DNA of 64,000 nt, taken from the NCBI RefSeq assembly GCF_050015995.1, contig NZ_JBNHEP010000248.1, positions 1 through 64,000 on the forward strand. Reading direction: 5' to 3'. The notes under the pieces were generated by a model, which was not told where the DNA came from, did no database searches, and worked only from the letters and a program-made list of their open reading frames with translations. The stretch's first letter is position 1, and each line of letters begins with the position of its first letter. Position numbers and translations under genes: made by a program. This document shows, in pieces, positions 55,701 through 64,000 of the stretch. The DNA is from Trichodesmium sp050015995. Its GTDB lineage: Bacteria > Cyanobacteriota > Cyanobacteriia > Cyanobacteriales > Microcoleaceae.

Positions 55701-58135
55701 CCTATTAAATAGGTTACTTCTACTGCTTCTACATATAGAGCTAACATTAACTCATAATTCGTTTCCCAACTATTAGCTGTTAACAATTCTAGACCCGTAT
55801 TTAGATAATTAACCGTCGCATTATAAGCAGTAGAAGCTTTAGCTTTCTTTCCCGCAATTAAATTTAACTCCGCTAGTTGTTCCTGCTCCCTAGTATCATT
55901 AATTAAATTCACCCCATAATTTAACTGATTAACAATATCAAAAATTCTCTCTTGCCTTTCCGTTTCTGGGATATTTTCTAATAATAATCGCCCAATTTTT
56001 AAATGAGTTATTTGTTTTTCCTCTTCTGGAATTAATAAGTAAGCAGCTTGCTGTACCCTGTCGTGCAAAAATTTATAACTTGCATCAGTTTCTATTGCCT
56101 TAAAATCTCTCAACGTACTCGACTCTTCTGAAGTATAAAACTTATATACTTCTGTCACTGGTAAAATTAATCCTTCTGGCAATGCCGACCACAAATTATT
56201 AGCTGTTTCTCTAACAGACTTTTCTGAAATAATAGCTAAAGTTTCTAAATCAAATTTATTTCCTATACAAGCTGCTAATTTCATTACCTCTTGAGTCTGT
56301 GGTGACAATTTTTGCAGACGAGTTGCCATAAACTCCACCACATTATCTGTGAGAGACAATAACTTGACTTGAGTAATATCGCATTCCCAATAACCCACTT
56401 CATAATTAAACGTAATTAATTTTTCTTTGTGCAGTGCTTTGAGAAATTGAGTAATAAAAAAAGGATTTCCTTTAGTTTTTTGAGCTACCAACTCCGCCAA
56501 AGGTAATGCTATTTCCTCAGAACAATGAAGTGTATCTGCTACTAAGGGGTTTACATCAGAAATTAGTTCCAGAGGTTTTAAAGTAATAGTATTAATAATT
56601 GCTGAAGTTTTGACAATTTCTTCTAATGTTAATATTAGAGGATGAGTTGGATTTACCTCATTATCCCGATAAGCCCCTAATAATAATAAATATTCACTAT
56701 TTTTTTCACTCATTAACAATTGCATCAACTTCAAAGAACCTGTATCTGCCCACTGTAGATCGTCTAAAAAAATTACCAATGGATGTTCTTGAGTCGCAAA
56801 TATTTTAATAAATTTTAAAAATAGTAAATTAAACCGATTTTCCGCCGCACTTCCTGATAATTCTTCTACGGCTGGTTGAGGAGATATAATGTCTTCTAGT
56901 TCCGGAATTACCTCTATAATTACCTGCCCATTTTCTCCCAATTCTGAGAGGATTTTAGTCTTCCATTCCTGTAATTTATTTTCCGTTTCACTCAGCAATT
57001 GTCCCATTAAATCCCGAAGAGCTTGTACAAATGCACTAAAAGGAATATTGCGCTGAAATTGGTCAAATTTACCTTTGATAAAATAGCCCTGTTGACGAAC
57101 TATTGGTTTATGAACTTCGTTTATTACTGCTGTTTTTCCTATTCCTGAAAAACCTGCTACTAACATGATTTCACTGCCACCTTGAGCCACTCTTTCAAAA
57201 ACATCTAATAAATTCTCAACTTCACTTTGGCGACCATAGAGTTTTTCGGGAATACTGAAGCGGTCTGAAATATCTAGTTTTCCTAATTCAAATGTCGGAA
57301 TTTTTTCGGTTTCTTGCCAAGATTTTAAACAGGTTTCTAGATCCTGTTTTAATCCGAAAGCATTCTGATAGCGTGACTCAGAATTTTTGGCGAGCATTTT
57401 CATAATAATATTACTGATAATTTGAGGTATTTCTGTGTTTAATTCAGTAGGTGGAGTCGGTTCTTTCGCAATATGAAAATAAACTAATTCTATGGGGTCT
57501 TTTGATACAAAAGGTAATTGACCTGTAAGTATTTCGTAGAATGTAATTCCTAAAGAATAAAAATCACTCCGGTAGTCAATACCTCGGTTCATTCTTCCTG
57601 TTTGTTCTGGAGACATATATGCGAGGGTGCCTTCTAGAACATTAGGGTTAATAATTTCTTGAGTTTCTCTTGGTAATAATGTGGAAATACTAAAGTCTAT
57701 TAATTTGACATCTTTTGTCTCTGGATTAATTACAATATTGGAAGGTTTAATATCTTTATGAATAATTTGATGATGGTATAAATCTTCGATAATTTCCACT
57801 ATTGAAATTGCCAGTAAAAGAAAATTTGGCAGGTTGAGTTTTTGATGAGTTAGGTATGTTTTGAGAGAAACTGCCCCTATATCTTCCATAATTAGGGCAT
57901 AACCATTACCATATTTTTCTAGGGATATAGGTTTGACAATTCCAGATAAATTCAGATTTTTCGTAATTGTATATTGATGCCGAAACTGTAATAATTCCGA
58001 AAATGTAGGGTATTCTTTATTGAGAACTTTGATGACTACTGGTTGTTTATTTATTGTATTTAATCCACGGTAAACCGTAGTTCTGCTGCCTGTATAAATT
58101 TGTTGAATTATGTTATAATTAGGTAGTTTAATCAT
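52712..58135 (-). CDS. fused Ser/Thr kinase, AAA ATPase, GAF and histidine kinase
   Basis: 1807 residues from the ATG at 58135 (MIKLPNYNIIQQIYTGSRTT). Domain order: Ser/Thr kinase (about 1-270; VVIKVLN Lys, IHKDIKPSNIVI catalytic loop, IDFSISTL); AAA-type ATPase (about 290-560; Walker A GFSGIGKTAV, Walker B LVIFLDDLQWAD); a long helical-repeat region (about 750-1300); GAF (about 1330-1480); coiled coil; HisKA with GIAHEINNPTSF; HATPase with NILSNAIDAL and GTGLGLSIS. This architecture is a known multi-copy cyanobacterial signalling family. The catalytic loop has HKD instead of HRD and the metal loop DFS instead of DFG, both seen in this family. Cytoplasmic; no response regulator next to it. 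It might phosphorylate targets read by the FHA proteins at 6436-10033. Confidence 0.93.
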   Translation of the reverse strand: MIKLPNYNIIQQIYTGSRTTVYRGLNTINKQPVVIKVLNKEYPTFSELLQFRHQYTITKNLNLSGIVKPISLEKYGNGYALIMEDIGAVSLKTYLTHQKLNLPNFLLLAISIVEIIEDLYHHQIIHKDIKPSNIVINPETKDVKLIDFSISTLLPRETQEIINPNVLEGTLAYMSPEQTGRMNRGIDYRSDFYSLGITFYEILTGQLPFVSKDPIELVYFHIAKEPTPPTELNTEIPQIISNIIMKMLAKNSESRYQNAFGLKQDLETCLKSWQETEKIPTFELGKLDISDRFSIPEKLYGRQSEVENLLDVFERVAQGGSEIMLVAGFSGIGKTAVINEVHKPIVRQQGYFIKGKFDQFQRNIPFSAFVQALRDLMGQLLSETENKLQEWKTKILSELGENGQVIIEVIPELEDIISPQPAVEELSGSAAENRFNLLFLKFIKIFATQEHPLVIFLDDLQWADTGSLKLMQLLMSEKNSEYLLLLGAYRDNEVNPTHPLILTLEEIVKTSAIINTITLKPLELISDVNPLVADTLHCSEEIALPLAELVAQKTKGNPFFITQFLKALHKEKLITFNYEVGYWECDITQVKLLSLTDNVVEFMATRLQKLSPQTQEVMKLAACIGNKFDLETLAIISEKSVRETANNLWSALPEGLILPVTEVYKFYTSEESSTLRDFKAIETDASYKFLHDRVQQAAYLLIPEEEKQITHLKIGRLLLENIPETERQERIFDIVNQLNYGVNLINDTREQEQLAELNLIAGKKAKASTAYNATVNYLNTGLELLTANSWETNYELMLALYVEAVEVTYLIGEYEQIEQLAEVVHQQVKNLLDKVPVYIVKIRTEFAQYKFLEGLDIATKIIKDLGLELSPRETEAELFSGIKELQSFLGDRSTEDLKKLPEMIDTEKLNIMQILELIGPPAFFLGSPLWPSIVFALVTLSVQWGNTSASAYGYTCYGIMLWMQGEIAAAYQLSQVTSSVFETYGGNALNGASVAYMHLHHWQEHLRNSLPSFLKYYTLALSRGDLEFASYNLLFYYYHAFDSGEELTQLAQKLDNAIDTVIQIKQESSLRRLQMNQQTVLNLIRSENPGVLVGETFNNTETQPQDQILVYQNLYKLYLYYLFGNYQESLKISLATQPHINLVASHYSQVLLYFYGCLLRLALYNEASEEEQQQWLEEINSNQEQMKIWAHHAPMNYLHKFHLVEAEKHRVLNNYLEAIELYEQAIAGATENEYIQEVALANELAAKFYLEWNKETIAQAYLIKAYYAYAQWGASAKLKHLEKCYGELLKPIQKQEPLLTRSLTTETLTYTTSDSSVALDFSSLIKATQAISGEIQLENLLLVLMRVTLENAAAQKGYLILSNGENLVIEARAIRDSNQEQELQLTARECLPIDSTSELPTSLIYYVARTQQTIVLDDATNETKFAADSYIQNYQPKSILCIPIMNRGQFIGILYLENNLTLGAFTRERLAVLKVLVTQAAFSLENAQLYENLSVAKNQLEEYSHTLEDKVKKRTEELNEKNIRLSETIKKLQRTQAQLIQTEKMSSLGQMVAGIAHEINNPTSFIYGNINYVSQYSQDLLDLINLYQQEYPHPTAKIEQFIEEIELDFLTEDLEKSLNSIKVGAERIQKIVLSLRNFSRLDESDMKAVNIHDGIDSTLLILQNKLNHLGEKSEIKVVKNYGDIPLVNCYASQLNQVFMNILSNAIDALEEMRKNNSESNQQPTITITTEITQNRTVKIKIANNGPSISLENQQKVFDPFFTTKPVGSGTGLGLSISYSIIVEKHRGKLSCNSALGEGVEFVIEIPF

Positions 58136-58352
58136 GGCAAAATTAAGCAATTTATGGCTAATTAGGAACTATAGAAGTTCCGAGTAATAACAGTCTTTTT
58201 ATTCTTATTTACTCTATGGAAATCACTCCTATATGTGTGTAATCAGTCTAATTCGCTCCTCGAAGCTTCCAAAGAAACAAAATTATTTACTAGAGATAAT
58301 TTTTCTATTATATCACTTAAAGTTATCTATACAAGTGCAGAAAATTTTATAT

Positions 58353-58459
58353 TATAGCTCTATGCAAATAGCTTAGGAAATTCCTCTGTTCTCTATTCCC
58401 TATTCCCTGTTGCCTTACAACCAAAATTTATTGTTGTAACCAAAAGACGTAGTGCTATA
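58353..58459. repeat. family-B TIR element, copy 6
   Basis: TATAGCTCTATGCAAATAGC at the left, an ATTCCCT heptamer stretch in the interior, and AAGACGTAGTGCTATA at the right. Confidence 0.65.
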
Positions 58460-58770
58460 TGTCCGCTGGTATTGTTTGTGTAAATCCAGGCGTGAATATC
58501 TACAGGGAATTTAAGTTTTTTCCTGGTTTTAAGCCTTCTCTCCTAGATAACTAAAGCCTCCTTCCTTACCGAAACATTAAGGTATAATACCAATTACCAT
58601 GCATTAATGCTATACTTCAACACCTCAATAATTACCAAGATTTTTTGTCTGTTTTTAACAATTATTAGTCGGTTAGTATATATTTTTCCTACTTTTAACC
58701 TCTCCCCACACCTCCCACACTTCCCACACTTCCCCACCCGATCGGGTATAGCATTCTTTTTGATAAATGG

Positions 58771-58930
58771 TATAAAGCCTCTCCATTCATGGAGAAAAAA
58801 CGGTCGATTGGATATGACGAAGAAACCTCGCCATATCCAATCGACCAAGAGAAGAAAAAAATTCCTTTTAGCTCAATCCTATCCGTTGTAAAAAGAGGTA
58901 ATTATTAATTGTTAATTATTAATTGTTGAA
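58771..58930. repeat. family-E dispersed repeat, copy 3 (short form)
   Basis: TATAAAGCCTCTCCATTCAT, CGGTCGATTGGATATGACGA, CCTCGCCATATCCAATCGAC, then CAATCCTATCCGTTGT, AGAGGTAATTATTAATTG and AATTGTTGAA. TCGATTGGATATG/CATATCCAATCGA are perfect inverted repeats, which shows the palindromic core without the GC-rich insertions of copies 1 and 2. Confidence 0.75.
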
Positions 58931-59113
58931 CCATACTTTATAATACCAATGCTACCAGAGATGAAATTAGCTAATAATTGTCGAATTATTTTAGATATCT
59001 CCAGAAAATAAACTTGATCTTTATTGAGCATCAGCAATAAAAGTAAAAGTTCCTGAAAAAATCATTTTCCGTACCTTTTTGCTAAAAATATCTTGCCTGT
59101 TCCCAGTTAGGAA

Positions 59114-59846
59114 TGAAAATTAAATAAGATCCAAAAATAGATAAAGTAATGATAGGCTGCTCTTTATACAAGTTAAACTTCTAATTCTATGAATCCTTAT
59201 CCTGTGAAAGTAGAGCAACAAATGCAAAAACTATATCAGTCATTATCAGAAAAAGATCGTCGTCGTTATGGGGCAATAGAAGCGCTGAAACTGGGATGGG
59301 GAGGAATAAGTTATATTAGCTTACTATTTGGGTGTGACTACTATACAATTCGGTTTGGGATAGACGAACTTGATGATGAATCAGCAATGAACATGAGGGA
59401 TATTTGTCCCAGTGGAGGAGGCCACATCCATACTGCTTCTGTGTGATGGCGGTGGCAGCAATAGTTCAGGTCAATACTTGTTCAAGCAAGACTTGCCAGC
59501 TCTAGAATCGTGAATTAGGAAGAGAAATTTCCATTGCTCACTATTCCCCCTATACTTCTAAATATAATCCCATTGAACATCGTCTATTTCCTCATATTAG
59601 TCGTGTCTGTCAGGGTGTGATTTTTGAATCCCTAGAGATGGTCAAAGACTTGATGGCCAAAGCAAAGACAAATACTGGTCTGAAAGTATTTACTACCATC
59701 TTAAACCGGGCTGATCAAACAGGTGGTAAAGTTAAAGAGGATTTCAAGCAAAATCTGAAAATTATCTTTGATGATTATCTACCCCAATGGAATTATACTG
59801 CTCAACCACAAGTGTCATAAATTCTGGATCTTATTTAATTTTCATT
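59114..59846 (+). mobile_element. deleted ISAzo13-family insertion sequence with 22-bp terminal inverted repeats
   Basis: AATGAAAATTAAATAAGATC(CA) at 59114-59135 is the exact reverse complement of (TG)GATCTTATTTAATTTTCATT at 59825-59846. Between them lie fragments of an ISAzo13-type transposase. At about 733 bp the element is too short to encode a complete enzyme, so it is an internally deleted copy that may still be moved in trans by an intact relative. I could not settle a target-site duplication. Confidence 0.85.
59189..59820 (+). pseudogene. ISAzo13-like transposase fragments
   Basis: Frame 1 (59189-59446) gives the N-terminus MNPYPVKVEQQMQKLYQSLS, RRRYGAIEALKLGWGGISYI and TIRFGIDEL. Then the central catalytic part is missing, except for CDGGGSNSSGQYLFKQDL in another frame (about 59444-59500). 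The C-terminal part is read from about 59545: YNPIEHRLFPHISRVCQGVI, FESLEMVKDLMAKAKTNTGL, DDYLPQWNY. At least two frameshifts and one large deletion are present. Confidence 0.85.
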
Positions 59847-60049
59847 TCTTAGGCATTTATAGAAGATTCCTCATGCAGTATGGATTTTAGCCATGCTTAC
59901 TCAATTTTTGACCCTGTTTAGGCGATCGCCATTTATCAAAATATCATTAGATCATTGAGAAAAGTCTGAAACAAGGTATTTTCGTTCCTACTCAGATAGT
60001 AAAAAGTACGATGCCTAATTCCTGAAATACTCCTATATTTGTTAAGTCC

Positions 60050-61945
60050 TCAACCAAAGAATAAAGATCCTTCTGAGAGATCACTAACTTGAATATTGTT
60101 CAGCACAGATAGCTCAATACCAGAGAAGGAAATTACCGTGTCTTCACCTCTTTGGCTAATATCTAGGTCATTGACTGAACTAACACCAATGCCACCAACG
60201 GCAATTTGATCAATTCCCGCTTCAAAATCAGTAATCGTGTTACTTGAATTCGGGAGTCCACTAGTGCTGATCCAGAAGATATCTGATCCTAACCCTCCAG
60301 TCATAATATTGTTGCCACCCTCAAGAATCATAAAGGTATCATCTCCTTTTCCCCCCAATAAACTATCCCCTTCTCCAGCAAAAAAGGTATCATCCCCCCT
60401 ATTACCATAGAGACGGTTGTTGCCTAGAGTACTGGGAAACGAAGGAGCAGTCGCTTGACTGGCATCTATTAAATCATCACCAGTTCCAGCAAAAACACTA
60501 TCTTGATTACCATCAAAATTATCACTAGGATCGGCTGCATCAAAGATATTGTCGCCCGAATCTCCAAAAATATCCTCTTTTTCGGCTTCTATAGCTGCAG
60601 CTCTAGCTGGAGCTGGTTCATTTGTGTTGGATACGAGGTCGGTTGGTTCAGTAAATCGATAAATACCTTCAATGGGTTCAAAAATGACATTATCTGGAAT
60701 CTGGTCTGGATAAAAATTGGTAAAACCAATCATTAAACTAGCACGGGAAAGGAGATAGTCGGGTTTGACTTCTGGTTCAGCACTATGCCCAATACTGAAA
60801 CCAAAAGGAGAACGCATCGTTTCTAAAACATCATCAAAAGTTGGAGCTTCAGAAATAGGCAGACCCCCTTGGGTATAGTAAGGTCCAAACTCTTCAGGTC
60901 GGTTAATGTTATAAGGAACTTCTGTAAAGAATGTTCCTCCTTTCCCTTGTTCATCAAGTAATTGGTCATAGGCAAATTCAAAGGTAAAACTTCCGGTTCC
61001 ATCTGGGTTTCCTTCAAATACTGGGGTACTAAGTTGATGAGTAACAGGCAAAGAAAGGGCTATATCTTCGATACCGTCGTTGTTAACATCAATGCCTGTA
61101 TTAGTCTCTGGAATTATCTCAAAAATATCAAACTCATTACCAATAAGATTGCCAGTTTGACCATCGTACCAAAAATTACTTTCAACTGTGTTGATACTGG
61201 TTAGCATCCAAAGCTGCCATCTCGAATCTTCGATGGATACTGGGTACTGATTGTAAGGGGTGGAAGGATCGTCATCTCGAACAATATCTACTCTGTAAGG
61301 TAATCCTGTAAAATCAGCTTCCAAAACTACTGTATTTGCTGACTTGGAATAGGTTAATGTCACATCAACCCCACCCTCTAACATTTCTGGAGTAACGATA
61401 TCAAGTTCATCAGTGAAAGAGACATTAGCAGCTTCTAGGGGAAACCGGATTCGCCCTTCATCATCAGGAGCAAATTGAGTCGCTAGATTAATAAAGGCAT
61501 TGGTAAGGTTTTGAGTGGCAAGCTCTGGATTAAAAGAGCGATATTCTTCGAGATTAACAGATTCGGCAAACTGTCGTCCCTCTTCTAAGCCAAAATTTTG
61601 GAGATGAAGTAAAGCTTCAGAATTACTAAGATTAGCTAGATCAGGGTTAGCTTGTTTGTAAAATTCTAGATCAACAAAGGGAGAAAATAAACGACCTTCT
61701 TCGATCCCTATTTCAAGTAAGTGATCTAAAGCTTCCTGATTGGTAAAGTCAACAAGGTCTGGATTAGCTACCCGTTTATAATAGTCTAAATCGATAAATG
61801 GGGAAAATTGCAACCCTTGATTAATTCCCACATTTAAAAAGTGGTCTAATCCACTAGCAAAGTTTCCCTGAATTACCGATGCTGCTGCATCAGGATTAAT
61901 CTCTAAATAGAAATTTTCGTTGAAAACGTCATTAATTGAAATCAT
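60050..61945 (-). CDS. RTX calcium-binding protein with N-terminal NPDL repeats
   Basis: 631 residues from the ATG at 61945 (MISINDVFNENFYLEINPDA), with AAGG eight bases upstream; an in-frame GTG lies nine bases earlier. Residues about 8-150 hold four repeats of about 35 residues (FYKQANPDLANLSNSEALLH, then GLEEGRQF). The middle (about 165-440) is a beta-rich domain with Ca-like motifs (DVNNDGIEDIA) that I cannot assign. The C-terminus has RTX repeats (GNRGDDTFFAGEGDSLLGGK, GGLGSDIFW), then ITDFEAGIDQIAVGG and the end module of type I-secreted proteins. It lies 0.5 kb from an NRPS gene on the same strand. Secreted by inference. Confidence 0.85.
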   Translation of the reverse strand: MISINDVFNENFYLEINPDAAASVIQGNFASGLDHFLNVGINQGLQFSPFIDLDYYKRVANPDLVDFTNQEALDHLLEIGIEEGRLFSPFVDLEFYKQANPDLANLSNSEALLHLQNFGLEEGRQFAESVNLEEYRSFNPELATQNLTNAFINLATQFAPDDEGRIRFPLEAANVSFTDELDIVTPEMLEGGVDVTLTYSKSANTVVLEADFTGLPYRVDIVRDDDPSTPYNQYPVSIEDSRWQLWMLTSINTVESNFWYDGQTGNLIGNEFDIFEIIPETNTGIDVNNDGIEDIALSLPVTHQLSTPVFEGNPDGTGSFTFEFAYDQLLDEQGKGGTFFTEVPYNINRPEEFGPYYTQGGLPISEAPTFDDVLETMRSPFGFSIGHSAEPEVKPDYLLSRASLMIGFTNFYPDQIPDNVIFEPIEGIYRFTEPTDLVSNTNEPAPARAAAIEAEKEDIFGDSGDNIFDAADPSDNFDGNQDSVFAGTGDDLIDASQATAPSFPSTLGNNRLYGNRGDDTFFAGEGDSLLGGKGDDTFMILEGGNNIMTGGLGSDIFWISTSGLPNSSNTITDFEAGIDQIAVGGIGVSSVNDLDISQRGEDTVISFSGIELSVLNNIQVSDLSEGSLFFG

Positions 61946-62459
61946 TGAATTCACCTTGTTTTTGATGGTTTAATTGGTTATTTGTCTCAGATGTGAGGTA
62001 CACCCATCGCGGGCAAGATGCCCGCACTTGCATTCATTTAATTGTTAATATCTGTACTTCATATAATTGGAATCTGCTGTAAGATATCAACATCTTCTTA
62101 TTGATTGTTGAAATTAAAGTAACTTTAACTTATTTCATCAATTTTTAGAATTACTATGCTCGAAAAACATAGTCTTATGAGACTCATATTAATCGAGAAA
62201 AAATTATAATTTTTTCGTAAGCATTCAGCTATTAGCCGTCAGCTCTCAGCTTTTTAATGAACGATGTAGTTCGATAGACTATTAAGGTTAACTGTTGGAC
62301 TTTTACAGTAACTTTTAATTCTTTGAAACCTCTCAGTTGCTTTTTCCTCTTTTAAAGGTAATAAAGCTGATAGCTAATAGCTGACGGCTGAATGCTTACA
62401 TTTTTTCTCGATTTTATTTCCGTTATTCGACTACAATACTTGTTAGAAAGTGGAAAAAC
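61946..62459. other. intergenic region with family-D element
   Basis: Contains GCGGGCAAGATGCCCGC, a perfect short hairpin near 62010-62026 that could terminate or process the NRPS transcript from the right, and family-D copy 2 at 62217-62399. No gene. Confidence 0.6.
62217..62399. repeat. family-D TIR element, copy 2
   Basis: Left arm GTAAGCATTCAGCTATTAGC(CG) and right arm (CT)AATAGCTGACGGCTGAATGC(TTAC). The pairing extends over about 30 bases including CCGTCAGCT/AGCTGACGG. The interior is AT-rich and non-coding. Confidence 0.85.
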
Positions 62460-64000
62460 TTAATATTGATTTTGAGAAGTCTCTAAAATCAGTTTGGCCA
62501 GTTGATTAACTGTTGGAGATTTTAAAAGAGAATAATGATTTCCTTCTAGCTCAGAAAACCAAGTTGTTTTTGGCAACAAGGAATGCCATACCTCTATAGA
62601 ATTACTCGCCACACGCTCTTCAACATTTTGCGTTGCCATCACAACTAGGCAAGGAATCTCAGCTTTTAGGGGCAAAGCCTGATAACTATGAAGTGCCTCA
62701 ATATTAGACCGAAAAATCTCAAAAAGAGAAATTAAATCCTGTATATTCCCAGCGGGTAGCCAATGTTTTTGTTGTGCTTCTGTGAGTGCCTGAAGCAATA
62801 GATTTGTAGAATTGTTTTCTTCTTGAAGACAATTCAATGCTAGGTCTTGATCTACTTCAGCAAGATCGGACACAAACCAAGAAATAAGTTGTTTAAATTC
62901 TGTAGCCTCTTGACGTAATGGAGCCGGACTATCAATTAACACTAAGCTATCAACTTTAATTCCTTGCTTCGTAAGTTGCTGGGCTGCCTCATAAGCGATA
63001 ACCCCTCCCATTGACCATCCGCCAAGATGGTATGGACCTGATGGATTAGCAGAGTGGATCTCTTTTAGATAGAGTTTGGTCATTTCAGATAGGGACAGCT
63101 GGCTTTTTTGTCTACTTGTACCAGATGCTTCCAGGGCTAAACAACCAAATCGTTCTGATAAAAGCTGTGCTAGGTCTTTATAACAGAGGATTCCGCCGCC
63201 TGATGGGTGGAACCAGAATATTGGAGGTTTAGATTGATGACCAGTAATTGAAACTAAAGAAGTTTCACTACTATCTACTCCACTGTGATAGTGTTCATCA
63301 ATAAATTGAGAAAGTGCTTTGATAGTGGAATTTTGTAAAAGAGTGGTTACAGGAATATCCAAATCAAAGGTATCAGCGATTAAAGCCATGAGACGAATGG
63401 CACTGAATGAATTTCCCCCTAGTTCAAAGAAATTATCCTCTCGCATCAGAGTTTCTATGCCCAGAATTTCTGACCACAATCTGGCTAAATTCCTTTCTGT
63501 CTCAGTGTCAGGTGGTTCGCTATTTTTAGAATGTTGGTAATCACTGGGAATTGGCAGAGCTTTGCGGTCAACTTTTCCAGTTGCTCCCAAAGGTAGTTGT
63601 TCGAGAAAGATGAAACGGGTAGGAATCATATAATCAGGCAAGAATTCTTCAGCGTATTGTTTCACTTCTTGCAAATCTACCTCTGTGTCATTTTTAGCAA
63701 TTAGATAAGCAGCTAGATAAGCATTTTGTGGCTGTTCTCCAATTACTTTGACCGCAGCATTAACTATTGCCGGATGCCGTTGAAGAGTGCTTTCTATTTC
63801 TCCTAACTCGATCCGATATCCCCGAACTTTGACTTGACCATCTTCCCGTCCTAGAAATTCGATGTAACCGTCTGAACGGCGTACACCCCAGTCTCCCGTT
63901 CGGTAAATTCGCTCATGGGTAACCGGATGTTCCAAATAGGAATGGGCTGTTTTTTGTTCATCTTTCCAGTATCCTTGAGCAACACCTACGCCACCGATAT
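62460..64000 (-). CDS. nonribosomal peptide synthetase, C-terminal A-PCP-TE (5' end outside window)
   Basis: Partial gene: the reading frame continues through 64000 (IGGVGVAQGYWKDEQKTAHS upstream of the first Met in the window). Visible parts are adenylation core motifs A7 (RIYRTGDW), A8 (GREDGQVKVRGYRIELGEIE) and A10 (LGATGKVDRKALPIP). The peptidyl carrier domain has DNFFELGGNSFSAIRLM (phosphopantetheine Ser). The type I thioesterase has GGWSMGGVIAYEAA (nucleophile Ser), LIDSPAPLR (Asp) and EGNHYSLL (His). A C-terminal thioesterase means this is the last module and releases or cyclises the product. The substrate-specifying part of the A domain is outside the window. Confidence 0.95.
   Translation of the reverse strand, partial: IGGVGVAQGYWKDEQKTAHSYLEHPVTHERIYRTGDWGVRRSDGYIEFLGREDGQVKVRGYRIELGEIESTLQRHPAIVNAAVKVIGEQPQNAYLAAYLIAKNDTEVDLQEVKQYAEEFLPDYMIPTRFIFLEQLPLGATGKVDRKALPIPSDYQHSKNSEPPDTETERNLARLWSEILGIETLMREDNFFELGGNSFSAIRLMALIADTFDLDIPVTTLLQNSTIKALSQFIDEHYHSGVDSSETSLVSITGHQSKPPIFWFHPSGGGILCYKDLAQLLSERFGCLALEASGTSRQKSQLSLSEMTKLYLKEIHSANPSGPYHLGGWSMGGVIAYEAAQQLTKQGIKVDSLVLIDSPAPLRQEATEFKQLISWFVSDLAEVDQDLALNCLQEENNSTNLLLQALTEAQQKHWLPAGNIQDLISLFEIFRSNIEALHSYQALPLKAEIPCLVVMATQNVEERVASNSIEVWHSLLPKTTWFSELEGNHYSLLKSPTVNQLAKLILETSQNQY

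Larger units (their letters stand above)
58136..59113. other. intergenic region with repeats
   Basis: No supported gene over 1 kb. Contains family-B copy 6 (58353-58459), a half family-A-like arm (TATGTCCGCTGGTATTG, near 58457), family-E copy 3 (58771-58930) and the left half of a family-C element (about 58997-59111) that adjoins the next IS. Confidence 0.6.

Noticed and set aside
58594..58891. Two overlapping ORFs on opposite strands of 84 and 94 residues
   Set aside because: Both are translations of repeat DNA (ACTTCCCACAC units and family-E copy 3).

Overview
The window comes from a filamentous cyanobacterium, most likely of the Trichodesmium/Okeania type (Oscillatoriales). The evidence is AT-rich DNA, many HIP1 octamers (GCGATCGC), roughly 70 percent coding density, abundant heptanucleotide tandem repeats, cyanobacterial families such as Lin0512, fused serine/threonine and histidine kinases and RTX proteins, and a precursor peptide resembling that of the Trichodesmium cyclic peptide trichamide. 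The genus is an inference; no rRNA is present.

Layout. 0-5 kb: a polytopic membrane protein and a Pro/Asn-rich single-pass protein. 5-10 kb: 6-phosphogluconolactonase, the 3' relic of a TnpB element, and a signalling cluster of three FHA proteins and a PRC-barrel protein. 10-12 kb: an orphan cytosine-C5 DNA methyltransferase. 14-19 kb: a 1678-residue hybrid sensor kinase. 20-25 kb: an M16C peptidase, a small conserved-looking protein and two peptidoglycan-binding proteins. 25-28.5 kb: FtsI behind a probable FtsL/FtsB-like protein. 29-33 kb: glycogen branching enzyme, a matrixin-like metalloprotease and a Lin0512 protein. 33.5-39.3 kb: one giant RTX protein gene cut by two assembly gaps. 40-41 kb: a GalU-like nucleotidyltransferase. 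41.9-50 kb: an accessory island with a truncated SagB-type oxidase, toxin-antitoxin genes and remnants, an Rpn/PD-(D/E)XK nuclease, a cyanobactin precursor peptide, a RAYT fragment and a PatD/LynD-type cyclodehydratase. 50-52.5 kb: an IS200/IS605-type element with TnpB and a frameshifted TnpA. 52.7-58.1 kb: a fused Ser/Thr kinase, AAA ATPase, GAF and histidine kinase. 59.1-59.8 kb: a deletion relic of an ISAzo13-like IS. 60-64 kb: an RTX protein and the terminal A-PCP-TE part of a nonribosomal peptide synthetase that runs off the window.

The most interesting gene content is the cyanobactin-like set: a 62-residue PatE/trichamide-type precursor at 45251, a full-length RRE-E1-YcaO cyclodehydratase at 47640 and a 5'-truncated thiazoline oxidase at 41916. 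No PatA/PatG protease or macrocyclase is in the window. The set is dispersed among repeats, so it is either minimal, relying on proteases encoded elsewhere, or decaying.

The intergenic DNA is not random. At least four families of roughly 90-180 bp elements with terminal inverted repeats recur. Their arms are conserved, and their interiors carry different heptamer arrays or hairpins. They have truncated several genes or supplied their ends (DUF433, RAYT, four-helix-bundle protein). Three 100-N runs at 27761, 35172 and 35689 are scaffold gaps that sit exactly in tandem repeats.
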